A stretch of 34,283 bases of DNA from Lachnospiraceae bacterium (GCA_031272185.1 JAISUG010000109.1:1-34283); one strand, 5' to 3'. Counted from the first letter of the stretch, positions 7,820-16,280 are shown. Numbers and translations: made by a program. The notes: generated by a model from the sequence alone, not told the origin.

Positions 7820-9242
7820 GGCTGTTTCCTTCCCGGCGTGCTTCGACCTGCTGTGGATTTGCTGTTTGGGCGGCCTGCCCTGCGCTTTGGGAGGCGAGGA
7901 AGCGCCCGGCGGCCCAAAACAGCATCCCCTCGTTTTCAGGGAGGGCGAACAGCGTGACCCCAAAGGGGATGTCTTTGTCCTGGGTGTTTTCCGGGATGGC
8001 GATGGCACACAGGTCCAGCAGGTTGCAGTGGTTGGTGTAAAGCCCCATTTTGCTGTTGGCGCCTATGGGATCCGCACGCACTTCATCCCTGGGGAATGTC
8101 CCGCCCGCCGTGGGCATGCACAGCAAGGCATCTTTCAGCAATTCCCTGGTGGTTTTGCGCAGCCCCTGGAGCTTGTGCATTGCTTCAAAGAGGGAGACTG
8201 CGGTGTATGCGGGGTTTTCGCCGCACCGCAGGATCGTTTCGGTGACGGGGAAAGTGGCCCCTGGGTGGGATGCCACGAAGGGCCCCAGGTCTTTCCACCG
8301 TTCCGCCACCCAAGGGCCGTCATAGAGGATGGCGGCGGCTTCCCGGAACATGCCCCCGTCTATGGGCAGGGCGCGCATCCCCTCCGTGTCTTTGCAGATT
8401 TGGCCAAACCGCCTCTTTGCCTTGGCCCATTTGCTGCGGTAGGCATCTTGGTAACGCCCATAAAATGGGAGATCCCCGTCAAGGACATAGAGCGTGCGGG
8501 GCATTGCGCGGGTGGGCTCGCCAAGGGGTTTGGACCAAGGGCAGCCAGGATCGTCACCCCTGGCCGCTTGGTTGACGGTTGCGGCGTCGGTGCTGCTGTG
8601 GGCGAACACAGTGACACAATCCAGGCTGGCGCAGGCCGGCACCACCCCTGCGGTGGACCAGGCGCCCAATGGGGGTTTGTAGCCGACGAGGGTGTTAAGC
8701 GCCGCCGGCACCCTGCCTGAGCCGGCGGTGTCCGTGCCCAGGGAAAATGCGGCCAGGCCCAAAGCTACCGCTACCGCCGAACCGGAGCTGGACCCGCCGC
8801 TGATCAGGGCCGGGTCCCAGGCGTTCCCCGTCTCGCCGTATGGGCTGCGTGTCCCCACCAGCCCGGTGGCGAACTGGTCCATGTTGGTTTTCCCCACCGG
8901 GAAAGCGCCTGCCTCGATAAGCCTGCGCACCACCGTGGCGTGTGCCTGGGGCGTGTAGGCATAAGCGGGGCACCCGGCGGTGGTGGGGACGCCGGCCAGG
9001 TCTATGTTGTCCTTTATGGCAAAGGGCACGCCCCAAAGTGGCAGGGGTTCCCTGTCCTTCGGCAACGCATCCAGGAACGGCCCCATCAAATCCATGGAAG
9101 GCGGGGTGATCCAGATGTTGCGGCTATTATAAGTGTCTGCCCTGCGCAAGATTTCCGCAGCCAATTCCTGCGGGGTCAGGCTGTTTTCCCGGTAGCTTTG
9201 CCTCAGCCATGGGATGGTGAGGGTGGATGGGAACTGGTCCAT
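7809..9242 (-). CDS. atzF: Allophanate hydrolase (amidase-signature enzyme), short form
   Basis: Hydrolyses allophanate toward ammonia and CO2, the last step of the carboxylase route. The amidase-signature triad is clear: Lys77 in FAIKDNID, Ser151 in the GGSSSGS loop and Ser175 in GTDTAGSGRVPAA. Spacing (24 and 98) matches known AtzF. The N-terminus (TIPWLRQSYREN...LTPQEL) also resembles AtzF rather than GatA. At 477 residues it stops after the amidase core, while classical allophanate hydrolases are about 600 and carry a C-terminal decarboxylation domain that is absent here. The start at 9242 has GGAGG 5 bp upstream. It sits between the carboxylase and transporter genes and overlaps the ATPase gene. 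Other amidases cannot be excluded from sequence, but the context is strong. Confidence 0.88.
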   Translation of the reverse strand: MDQFPSTLTIPWLRQSYRENSLTPQELAAEILRRADTYNSRNIWITPPSMDLMGPFLDALPKDREPLPLWGVPFAIKDNIDLAGVPTTAGCPAYAYTPQAHATVVRRLIEAGAFPVGKTNMDQFATGLVGTRSPYGETGNAWDPALISGGSSSGSAVAVALGLAAFSLGTDTAGSGRVPAALNTLVGYKPPLGAWSTAGVVPACASLDCVTVFAHSSTDAATVNQAARGDDPGCPWSKPLGEPTRAMPRTLYVLDGDLPFYGRYQDAYRSKWAKAKRRFGQICKDTEGMRALPIDGGMFREAAAILYDGPWVAERWKDLGPFVASHPGATFPVTETILRCGENPAYTAVSLFEAMHKLQGLRKTTRELLKDALLCMPTAGGTFPRDEVRADPIGANSKMGLYTNHCNLLDLCAIAIPENTQDKDIPFGVTLFALPENEGMLFWAAGRFLASQSAGQAAQTANPQQVEARREGNSHGQ

Positions 9243-9290
9243 GGGTGCCTCCGTTTCATAGGATTCCGGGGTGACGCCAAAGCCTTGCGC

Positions 9291-9378
9291 CCCGGATGCC
9301 CGGGGGTTATGCGACCATTGTGACGGAGTCGGGGGAGTACAGCAACTTGTGTCCCGGATGCCCGAGGGTTATGCGACC
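9291..9378 (-). repeat. 26-bp repeat pair duplicating the carboxylase 3' end
   Basis: CCCGGATGCCCGGGGGTTAT plus six bases at 9291-9316 recurs with one change at 9353-9378, separated by 36 bp. The 9353 copy contains the last codons and stop of the carboxylase gene, so the other copy is a duplicated gene tail. Confidence 0.92.
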
Positions 9379-12300
9379 GACGGGGTATTGGCCTGGCGGA
9401 TGCCAAACAGCAGCTGCCCTGCGGCCACCTGCTCGCTTGGCTGCACGAATATTTCGTCCACCACACCGTCCAGGTCTGCGTTTTGGGGAAACTCCATCTT
9501 CATGCTTTCCAGCATGAGCACCGCTTCGCCCTTTCGGACCGCATGGCCGGGGGATGACAGTATCTTCCAGACACTGCCCGGGATGCCGGCCCTGACGCCA
9601 TGGACCCCATCCGGCAGCCCTGACCTGGTGGGACCGGGCGGGGAAGTGCCCGGCGGCATTTGGGAATGGAACGTATCCAGCCCTTTTGCTTTCCACATGG
9701 CGCGCTCTGCGGCAAATGCCTTTGATTGGCCCTCGGCGAAGGAACGTATGGAAGCCTCGTTGTCTTTCAGGAACTGCCGGTAAGCGTCCAGGCGGAAAGT
9801 GGAATCCTCCACCTGCAAAGGGAACCGTCCCCGGGGGAAGTCCTCCCGTGCGCGAAGCAGCTCATCCGCTTCCATGGGGTAGAACCGTATTTGGTCGAAA
9901 AAGTTCAGCAGCCAGGGCTTCCCTTTCGGGAAATGGGGGGTTTCCTGCAGCGGGTTCCACATCTGCAGCGTGCGGCCCACCAGCTGGTACCCGCCGGGCC
10001 CCTCCATCCCATAGATGCAGAGGTAGGCGCCGCCGATGCCCACCGCATTCTCGGGCGTCCAGGGGCGGGCGGGGTTGTACTTCGTCGTAACCAGGCGGTG
10101 GCGGGGATCGATGGGCGTCGCCACGGGCGCGCCGAGGTACACGTCCCCCAGGCCCAGCACCAGGTAGCTGGCGTCGAAGACGATGCGGCGGACCGCATCT
10201 ATGTCGGGGAGGCCATTGATACGGCGTATGAACTCCAGGTTGGAGGGGCACCAGGGCGCATCGGGCCGAACTGTCTGCTGGTAGCGGGCCGCCGCAAGGC
10301 GGGCGCCCGGGTCGTCGAAAGACAACGGGAGGTGGAACACCCTGGATGGCACCGCCATGTCGCCCAGGTCCGGCAATGTGCGGTTGGCTTCCAGGATCGC
10401 GTCCGCCATATCCCCGACACAGATGCGCCGGGTGTCGAAACTCACCTGAAGGGAACGGATGCCGGGCGTCAGGTCGCATATGGGGAGGCCCTGTTCGGAC
10501 AGCGCACCCATCAGCACGTGTACCCGCAGCCGGTTGCCGATGTCCAGCTCCATCTCCCCGAATTCCGCCAGGATGTTCTCATCCCCGCAAAGGCGCAGGG
10601 TGATGGGGATGCCCGCCACCGTTTCCCTTGCCAACACGGCCGCGGCGATGCAGTCCCTGGCCAGTGGCGACTGCGGGGTGGTGGCGATGCAGTCCCTGGC
10701 CTGTGGTGGCTGTGGGGCGGCGATGCAGTCCCTGGCCAGTGGCGGCTGAGGGGTGGTGGCGAAGTGGTCACCGGCCTGTGGCGGCTGTGGGGGGGTGGCG
10801 AAGTGGTCACCGGCCTGTGGCGGCTGTGGGGGTTTGGCGCCATGGGGCGATGCCTGGGCCAGGTGCGTTTCCAGCGCATCGCCTATCGCTTTTGCCTGTG
10901 CCAGCCCCAGCAGCCGGAAGCGTACCCGGTCGCCGGGGCGCAGCTGCCCCAGTTTCCAGAGTTCGCCCTTGGCCGTGGTCACCGGGCATACGAACCCCCC
11001 CAGGCTGGGGCCGTCCACGCCCAACAGGATGGATTGGTCTCCGGTAAGGTCCAATGCCCCCACGGCGTAAGCATTGTCATGGATATTGGATGGGTGCAGC
11101 CCGGCGTCCCCGCCGTCCTCCCTGCTCCACTGGGGTGCGGGGCCATTGAGGCGGACGCCTGTGCGGTTGCTGTTGAAATTCACCTCATAGACAGTTTCTT
11201 CCAGCCCTTCCATATATGATGGAAGAAGGTATTCCTCCGTGGGCTGTGGGCCGGGCAGGACACCGATGATCCATTCATGGCCTATGGTTGGGCGGTGGTC
11301 GGCGGGGATGGCCAAGCCCTTGGCCGGGGTGTGTGGGGGGCGCTGCCCCAAATGCAGGACATCCCCCGTCCGGAGTGCGCGCCCGCCATGCCCGCCGAAA
11401 CGGCCGTCCACGAAAGTGGCGGCGCTGCCCAGGACTGCCGGCACGTCGAAACCGCCCGCCACCAACAGGTAGGTGCGCATCCCCACATCGCATGCGCCAA
11501 GCTCCAATAGTGAACCCGCTGATGCGTCGTACACCTGGTACAGTCTGATGGGGGCTGCGTCTAGTTTTGCCCCCATATCGGCGCCGGCAAGGCAAAAACA
11601 CAGATTTGTGCGAAAACGGTAGGAACCGCCCCGCAGTGTCATCTCCAGTCCCGGGGCGTCTTCCCTGTTTCCCAGAAGGCGGTTCCCTAGGCGGAAACTG
11701 TAACTGTCCATGGGTCCGCAGGGGGGCACGCCAACGGACCAGTACCCCGCGAACCCCGGATAGGACTGCACGGTGGTCTGGATGCCGCCTTCCAGGACTT
11801 CCAGCGTGGGTTCAACCGGGGAAAAACGGGCAAATGTGCCTGTGTGGAAACCGCCGGTTTGGTATTCTTCCGTGTCCAGCAGCGCCCGTAGGTAGCCCGC
11901 ATTGGTTTGGACGCCGTAGATGCGGGTGGCGTCCAATGCATCCCGCATGTTCCGGATGGCTTCGGCGCGGTCGGCGCCGGTGACGATGATTTTGGCCAGA
12001 AGAGGGTCGAACAGGGGGGAAACGGTGGACCCCTTTTTGATCCATGTGTCCACCCGCAGGATGGCACGGACGCTGGGGGGGTCTTCGCCCGTCATGGGGG
12101 ATGGGGGCACTGACCGGGGCATCCCGTTCGGGGTGTCCGCCGCTGGGAGCGCATCTTTACCCGCCATGGGGGATGGGGGCCCTGACCGGGCGCTGTGGCC
12201 ATCACCATCCCCATCACCCGGGAAAACGGCATGGTCGATGCGGCCGGCGCAAGGGAGGAACCCCCGCCATGGGTCTTCTGCATATATGCGTGCTTCCAGG

Positions 12301-13382
12301 GCATGGGAGCCGGCGGGGAGGGCAGGGATGCGCGTCCCGGGCGGGTACGTCCCTGGCGCAGACGGGCTATGGTCAGCGGATGACGCCAAAGGGCGGTATC
12401 CGGCAAGCGCCTGAAGTCCGGTCAGTTCCCCGGCGGCCTCTTTCACCATCCACTCTACAAGGTCGATGCCATGTATGGCTTCGGTTATGCCGTGTTCCAC
12501 CTGCAGCCGGGTATTGACTTCCAGGAAATAGAAAGCCTGCGCCTGGGCGTCGTAAAGGAATTCCACGGTCCCGGCGTTGCGGTAGTTGGCTTGTTTGGCC
12601 AGGCGCAGCGCAGCGGCGCGCAGTTCCCCGCGCATGGTGCAAGGCAGCCCGGGTGCGGGGGATTCTTCCATGATTTTCTGGTTCCTGCGTTGGAGGGAGC
12701 AGTCCCGTTCGGTGAAAGCGACCGTTTCCCCATGGCGGTTCCCGAAAACCTGCACCTCGACATGCCTGGGGCAGGGGACACAGCGCTCCAGGAACAGGCC
12801 GGCGTCATGGAAGTTCCCCTCCGCCAGATGGGACACCGCCGGGAATGCCTCCTCCAGTTCCCGGGGAGAATGGCAGGCCCGCATCCCGATGCCGCCGCCG
12901 CCTGCGGTGCTTTTAAGCATCACAGGGTACCCTATCTCGTCCGCCAGGGCCAGAGCTTCCCCTGCGCCGCCCAAAAGGCCTGTGCCCGGAAGCACAGGCA
13001 CGTCTGCATCCCCGGCGAGGCTGCGGGCGGCATGTTTGCGGCCGAAGGTTTCGATGAGCTCCGGTGACGGGCCAATGAAACAGATGCCATCCTTGGCGCA
13101 GCGCCGGGCGAACGCGGCGTTTTCGCTGAGGAAACCATAGCCCGGGTGCAGGGCATCCGCCCCGGCCATTTTTGCGGCTTCCAGGACTTTGCCTGCGTCC
13201 AGATAGGTTTCCGTAGCGCCCCCTGCGCCCAGGCAAACCACTTCGTCCGCCATATCCACGGCCAGGCTGTCTTCGTCGGCCTTGGCATAGGCCAGCACGC
13301 CGCAGATGCCCATCTTTTTCAAGGTGAGCAGGATGCGGGCGGCGATTTCGCCGCGGTTGGGCACGATGACTTTCCGGAACAT
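9369..13382 (-). CDS. Biotin-dependent urea/guanidine carboxylase
   Basis: A 1337-residue multidomain enzyme that carboxylates urea or guanidine using ATP, bicarbonate and its own biotin. Order: biotin carboxylase (1-~520; HPGYGFLSENAAFA near 79-92, GGGGIGMR ~161, EVNTRLQVEHGITE ~288), KipA-like AHS2 domain (~535-840; TTVQSYPGFAGYWSVG), KipI-like AHS1 domain (~930-1190) and a C-terminal biotinyl domain with the biotin site in LESMKMEF. The usual length is about 1200; the excess is two inserts, ~383-440 and ~846-912, both repeat-made and rich in Pro/Gly. Enzymes lying beside DUF1989 pairs were shown to prefer guanidine, so guanidine carboxylase is the better guess; the deciding active-site residue was not judged here. 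The ATG at 13382 has GGAGG upstream; an in-frame extension to 13517 is repeat-derived. Confidence 0.93.
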   Translation of the reverse strand: MFRKVIVPNRGEIAARILLTLKKMGICGVLAYAKADEDSLAVDMADEVVCLGAGGATETYLDAGKVLEAAKMAGADALHPGYGFLSENAAFARRCAKDGICFIGPSPELIETFGRKHAARSLAGDADVPVLPGTGLLGGAGEALALADEIGYPVMLKSTAGGGGIGMRACHSPRELEEAFPAVSHLAEGNFHDAGLFLERCVPCPRHVEVQVFGNRHGETVAFTERDCSLQRRNQKIMEESPAPGLPCTMRGELRAAALRLAKQANYRNAGTVEFLYDAQAQAFYFLEVNTRLQVEHGITEAIHGIDLVEWMVKEAAGELTGLQALAGYRPLASSADHSPSAPGTYPPGTRIPALPAGSHALEARIYAEDPWRGFLPCAGRIDHAVFPGDGDGDGHSARSGPPSPMAGKDALPAADTPNGMPRSVPPSPMTGEDPPSVRAILRVDTWIKKGSTVSPLFDPLLAKIIVTGADRAEAIRNMRDALDATRIYGVQTNAGYLRALLDTEEYQTGGFHTGTFARFSPVEPTLEVLEGGIQTTVQSYPGFAGYWSVGVPPCGPMDSYSFRLGNRLLGNREDAPGLEMTLRGGSYRFRTNLCFCLAGADMGAKLDAAPIRLYQVYDASAGSLLELGACDVGMRTYLLVAGGFDVPAVLGSAATFVDGRFGGHGGRALRTGDVLHLGQRPPHTPAKGLAIPADHRPTIGHEWIIGVLPGPQPTEEYLLPSYMEGLEETVYEVNFNSNRTGVRLNGPAPQWSREDGGDAGLHPSNIHDNAYAVGALDLTGDQSILLGVDGPSLGGFVCPVTTAKGELWKLGQLRPGDRVRFRLLGLAQAKAIGDALETHLAQASPHGAKPPQPPQAGDHFATPPQPPQAGDHFATTPQPPLARDCIAAPQPPQARDCIATTPQSPLARDCIAAAVLARETVAGIPITLRLCGDENILAEFGEMELDIGNRLRVHVLMGALSEQGLPICDLTPGIRSLQVSFDTRRICVGDMADAILEANRTLPDLGDMAVPSRVFHLPLSFDDPGARLAAARYQQTVRPDAPWCPSNLEFIRRINGLPDIDAVRRIVFDASYLVLGLGDVYLGAPVATPIDPRHRLVTTKYNPARPWTPENAVGIGGAYLCIYGMEGPGGYQLVGRTLQMWNPLQETPHFPKGKPWLLNFFDQIRFYPMEADELLRAREDFPRGRFPLQVEDSTFRLDAYRQFLKDNEASIRSFAEGQSKAFAAERAMWKAKGLDTFHSQMPPGTSPPGPTRSGLPDGVHGVRAGIPGSVWKILSSPGHAVRKGEAVLMLESMKMEFPQNADLDGVVDEIFVQPSEQVAAGQLLFGIRQANTPSVA
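10643..10837 (-). repeat. Five 36-39-bp tandem units inside the carboxylase gene
   Basis: Units built on GCGATGCAGTCCCTGGCCAG and the related GCGAAGTGGTCACCGGCCTG. In the protein they give a Pro/Gln-rich periodic stretch (motifs PPQPPQAGDHFAT and PPLARDCIA) between the AHS2 and AHS1 domains. The frame is kept. Confidence 0.92.
12088..12190 (-). repeat. 31-bp repeat pair inside the carboxylase gene
   Basis: CCCGTCATGGGGGATGGGGG plus eleven bases at 12088-12118 recurs at 12160-12190 with two changes (period 72). It lies within the insert of the biotin carboxylase domain and encodes the two PPSPM motifs. Confidence 0.9.
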
Positions 13383-13443
13383 GGCTCCTCCATGGGTTTG
13401 CGCTGTGCCAGGTTTGGCCTGGGGCTGGCCCGCCGGGGCCGCC

Positions 13444-13509
13444 TCAAGGGAGAGGGCTCCTGCGGGTGGTTTCATCGGGTCCGCTTCAAGGGAGAGGGCT
13501 CCTGTGGGT
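13444..13509 (-). repeat. Direct repeat pair, period 43, upstream of the carboxylase gene
   Basis: TCAAGGGAGAGGGCTCCTGC and GGGT recur after 43 bp in the 156-bp space between the DUF1989 gene and the carboxylase start. It is in frame with the carboxylase, but a better start lies downstream. Confidence 0.9.
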
Positions 13510-13538
13510 AGCTCCACCGGGGTGGCCCAGTGGGGCGT

Positions 13539-14195
13539 TCACCCCACGGGATCCCAGATGAGCAGGCGCACAGGGGTGGGGTTGTAGGCGTTGCAGGGGT
13601 TGTTGAGCTGGGGGCAGTTGCTGATCAGCACCATCACATGGGCCAGCGCCTCCATTTCAACATATTTCCCCGGTGAAGAAACACCGTCGTCGAATTTGAG
13701 CCCCCCTTCCTCGGTGACCGGCACGTTCATGAAAAAATTGATGTTGGGGGCCAGGTCCCGTTTGCCTAGGGGGAGCGAGCTGTCCGCCAGCTGCAGCATG
13801 AAGCTGTCGCGGCAGTTGTGCATCCCGATCTTTTCCCTGGCATAGCGCACGGTGTTGCTTTGGGATGAGCATGCGCCGCCCAGGGTGTCATGCCTTCCCG
13901 TCATGTCGGCGGTGATTTTGAGGAGCGGCTTGCCGGACTCGGCGCGCAGTATGGTGCCGGTGGTCAGGTAAATGTTTTGCTGGGCCACGATGGTGGCCAG
14001 GGCGCCATAGTGGTCGTCCGGGTCTGCCATGTCGTAAAATGTGGTGTCCACCGCTTGGTTGCCGCATAGATCCAGGATGCGGAATGATTGGCCGGGGGTG
14101 AGCTCGTGCATCCACCCTTGCCCGGCCTCCAGCACCAAGTCGTATATGGCGTCTTCCGTCTTGAGTTCGCTTTCTTTTTCGATGAGGCCGTACAT
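13539..14195 (-). CDS. DUF1989 protein, carboxyguanidine deiminase subunit type
   Basis: A 218-residue DUF1989 protein, long annotated as urea-carboxylase-associated. Such paired proteins have been shown to form carboxyguanidine deiminase (CgdAB), which turns carboxyguanidine into allophanate and ammonia. Seen here: FRILDLCGNQAVDTTFYD, then TGRHDTLGGACS and GMHNCRDSF, the Cys/His set expected to bind a metal, and a family-type NINFFMNVPV segment. It lies directly after its paralogue and before the carboxylase. A GGAA ribosome site precedes the ATG at 14195. Which of the two Cgd subunits it is cannot be fixed by eye. Its stop is 156 bp before the carboxylase start. Confidence 0.88.
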   Translation of the reverse strand: MYGLIEKESELKTEDAIYDLVLEAGQGWMHELTPGQSFRILDLCGNQAVDTTFYDMADPDDHYGALATIVAQQNIYLTTGTILRAESGKPLLKITADMTGRHDTLGGACSSQSNTVRYAREKIGMHNCRDSFMLQLADSSLPLGKRDLAPNINFFMNVPVTEEGGLKFDDGVSSPGKYVEMEALAHVMVLISNCPQLNNPCNAYNPTPVRLLIWDPVG

Positions 14196-14225
14196 ATCGG
14201 TTCCTTTCTTTGCCGTGCCTGTGGG

Positions 14226-14945
14226 TCAGCGCCCGGACAGCAGGTGGTATTCCCACGTGTTTTCAAATGCCCTGTAGTTTTCCTGCCTGTGGTTGACGCA
14301 GAAGTCCGCAAGGTCCACCGCAGGCGCATCGTACACCTCCACCGCCACCGGTACCGCGGGGTAGGAGGCCGCAGGGTTCAGGGGGTTCGGGGTATTGGAA
14401 AAAATGACCAGCACGTCCATCTCTGTGCGCAGCGTCACCGCATCCTGGGGTTGGCAGTGGCCTTGCACATAGTGCATGCTCCCGTCATCCTTCACCACCA
14501 CCTTGGAAAAGAAATTCACGCAGGGGGCGAGGTCGCGCGCCCCTAGGTTGTTGCGCACCAGCTCGATTTTGAAATTCTCCTCCCCGCAGCGCAGCCAGTC
14601 GTTGCGCAGTTCCTGGTAGGTGGTTTTCCCATATTTCTCGTCTGTCATGGCGCGCGTGGTGTGGCCGCAGAGCGGGTCGTGCCAACCCAATGTGTCTTCG
14701 ACGATGCTTGCCAGCACCCGCCCGTTGTCGCTCATGAGCACATTGCCTTTGGTCAGGTGGGCGGTGTACTGCGCTTTCAGGGTGTCCGGCATGTTGTACT
14801 TTTCCGAGGTGTCGTGGGCGTTGTAGAACAGTGCGGAGAGGTTGGCGTCCGCATCCAGCGCCCGCAGGCGGATGTATTTCCCCCGCCCGATGTGCCCGGA
14901 CCATTTTTCGCCGGGCGTGAGTGTCTTGCTCCAGATTTTTTCCAT
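14226..14945 (-). CDS. DUF1989 protein, second carboxyguanidine deiminase subunit type
   Basis: A 239-residue paralogue of the next gene, sharing the same layout: LRALDADANLSALFYNAHD, LGWHDPLCGHTT, the Cys-containing LRCGEENFKIELV and LAPCVNFFSKVVV. Pairs of such proteins make the heteromeric deiminase that converts carboxyguanidine to allophanate. It is the first gene of the operon: a leader with hairpin and terminator lies upstream, and the paralogue starts 30 bp after its stop. The ATG at 14945 has AGGGGG upstream; longer in-frame starts run through the terminator hairpin and are rejected. An older view would call it urea-amidolyase-associated protein. Confidence 0.88.
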   Translation of the reverse strand: MEKIWSKTLTPGEKWSGHIGRGKYIRLRALDADANLSALFYNAHDTSEKYNMPDTLKAQYTAHLTKGNVLMSDNGRVLASIVEDTLGWHDPLCGHTTRAMTDEKYGKTTYQELRNDWLRCGEENFKIELVRNNLGARDLAPCVNFFSKVVVKDDGSMHYVQGHCQPQDAVTLRTEMDVLVIFSNTPNPLNPAASYPAVPVAVEVYDAPAVDLADFCVNHRQENYRAFENTWEYHLLSGR

Positions 14946-15040
14946 AGGCCCCCTGCCTTTCTTTGGGTGGCGCCGGTAGCCGGGATCGCCGGCTCCCCCG
15001 CCCCCGTCGTGCTTCCGGTAAAGCATATTTCCCGAAACCT

Positions 15041-15084
15041 GTAAAATAAAGAACGCGCGCCGCGATATGCCGCGTCGCACGTTC
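15041..15084 (-). terminator. Rho-independent terminator in the operon leader
   Basis: Read on the minus strand, GAACGTGCG pairs with CGCGCGTTC around an inner CGCG-GCATAT-CGCG hairpin, followed by TTCTTTATTTT. It lies about 95 bp before the first operon gene and about 120 bp after the luxR stop. It could end luxR transcription or act as a conditional attenuator of the operon. Confidence 0.85.
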
Positions 15085-15092
15085 CTGTTTTT

Positions 15093-15144
15093 GCCATTTG
15101 GTTGTCCCTGGCCCCACTCTAACATTTTCCCGGGGATGAATCAA
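15093..15144 (-). promoter_or_regulatory. Possible promoter and leader hairpin of the guanidine/urea operon
   Basis: On the minus strand, TTGATT (15144-15139), 17 bp, then TGT-TAGAGT (15121-15116) resembles an extended -10 promoter. It is followed at once by a small hairpin GCCA/TGGC with loop GGGACAACCAAA (15112-15093), an A-rich link and the terminator. The predicted transcript start falls just inside the hairpin, which weakens the promoter call. The arrangement is that of a riboswitch-type attenuator; no known guanidine riboswitch class is confidently recognised. Confidence 0.4.
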
Positions 15145-15205
15145 TGCCACTGAAGATGGATTTTTGGGGGGCGGGGCGGTACTTGACGGACAGCCCATAG
15201 AACTT

Positions 15206-16024
15206 TTATGGGCCTTGGGTGGGCGGTGCTTCCGCCCTTTCGGCCAAATGCGATTCCTGCCACGCCTGGACCACGGTGCGCAGCTCGCTGCGGGTGCGGA
15301 CGCCTGTTTTTGAAAAGATGCTGTGTACATGTTTCTTCGCCGTGGATTCGCTGATGTGGAGGCCGTCTGCCAGCCGGATATTGGAAAACCCCTCCAAAAC
15401 AAGCCCCAGGACTTCCGATTCCCGCCCGGTCAAACCGTGGGCGGCCGCCATGGCCGATATGCCGGCGCCATGGGATGCCTGCCTGGCCCTGGCGTCGTCT
15501 TGGAGCCGCATGAGCATCCCCGAGAGATGGTCGCGGAAAATGTCCAAGACGAACAAGTCCTTGTCGGAAAAATCCCCCATGGATTCATTGCGGAAAAAGT
15601 TAAGGATGCCCATCGGCTTCCCATCGATGCACAGCACCGCCCCGGCTCCGTAGGGGATCATGTTGGGGCGCAGGAATTCACGGTAGAAAGGCGTCTTTTT
15701 GCGAAACGCGTCGTCCAGTATGTCCGTGTCACGGTAGGTGAAAGAGCGGGTGGATATGTCGAACATGTATTTTAGGTAATCTTTCTCATAGTAGTCGCTC
15801 ATGTAAAGGGCGAACACGCCGGGGTCCATGTCCGCAAACGCCGATTGCTTGGCGATGATCCCGCCATCGGCGTCGAAGAGCATGAAATATCCCATGGAAC
15901 AAGGGATCACCGTGCGGAACAGGCGCAGGACCTTGGGTGCGAACACATCCAGCGACCTGATGTCGTACATTTCCAGAAGGATTTTATGGATCATCAGCCA
16001 TTCGGTATTCTTGAGCGTTTCCAT
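15206..16024 (-). CDS. LuxR-type transcriptional regulator with GAF-like sensor part
   Basis: A 272-residue cytoplasmic regulator. Residues 1-~185 look like a GAF-type sensor (VIPCSMGYFMLFDADGG, then PYGAGAVLCIDGKPMGIL); residues ~205-260 are a LuxR helix-turn-helix (GLTGRESEVLGLVLEG, ISESTAKKHVHSIFSKTGV). No receiver domain is visible. It lies immediately upstream of the nitrogen operon on the same strand, so it is a good candidate activator of that operon; the ligand is unknown. The ATG at 16024 follows GAAGGAG. The frame stays open upstream to 16996, but that part lies in the leader repeats and in the DUF362 gene, so it is not coding. Confidence 0.9.
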   Translation of the reverse strand: METLKNTEWLMIHKILLEMYDIRSLDVFAPKVLRLFRTVIPCSMGYFMLFDADGGIIAKQSAFADMDPGVFALYMSDYYEKDYLKYMFDISTRSFTYRDTDILDDAFRKKTPFYREFLRPNMIPYGAGAVLCIDGKPMGILNFFRNESMGDFSDKDLFVLDIFRDHLSGMLMRLQDDARARQASHGAGISAMAAAHGLTGRESEVLGLVLEGFSNIRLADGLHISESTAKKHVHSIFSKTGVRTRSELRTVVQAWQESHLAERAEAPPTQGP

Positions 16025-16130
16025 AGGTCGGCTCCTTCGTCGCGGCGCAGTGTATCCTTGCGGGGGCTTTCGCAGGCAACGCCGCCACAGCAAACATCCA
16101 CTGTCATCGGGGGCAGCATGCGCCCTGCAG

Positions 16131-16230
16131 GTGTACATAAAAAGGCAGAACCCCTCGCGACGCGGTGGATGCGTACATCGAGAAACACGCCGCACATCAG
16201 TGTACATAAAAAGGCAGAACCCCTCGCGAC
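16131..16230 (-). repeat. 31-bp direct repeat pair in the luxR leader
   Basis: GTGTACATAAAAAGGCAGAA plus eleven bases occurs identically at 16131-16161 and 16200-16230, 38 bp apart. It lies between the luxR promoter and start, so it is transcribed in the leader or serves as paired operator sites. Confidence 0.93.
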
Positions 16231-16280
16231 CCTCGCCATCGAGAAGATCCTGCCTCGTATTCCAGGCTTTCACCGGGAAC

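Noticed and set aside
13383-13517. Longer carboxylase N-terminus
   Set aside because: It encodes a duplicated peptide from the 43-bp-period repeat; the start at 13382 with GGAGG begins at the conserved biotin carboxylase N-terminus.
14946-15205. Classical ykkC (guanidine-I), mini-ykkC (II) or guanidine-III riboswitch
   Set aside because: The conserved words of class I, the paired ACGR loops of class II and the class III pseudoknot core were not found on the minus strand.
15193-15212. CCCATA/TATGGG hairpin at the luxR stop as its terminator
   Set aside because: The stem is only six pairs and no T-tract follows on either strand; the hairpin at 15041-15084 is far stronger.
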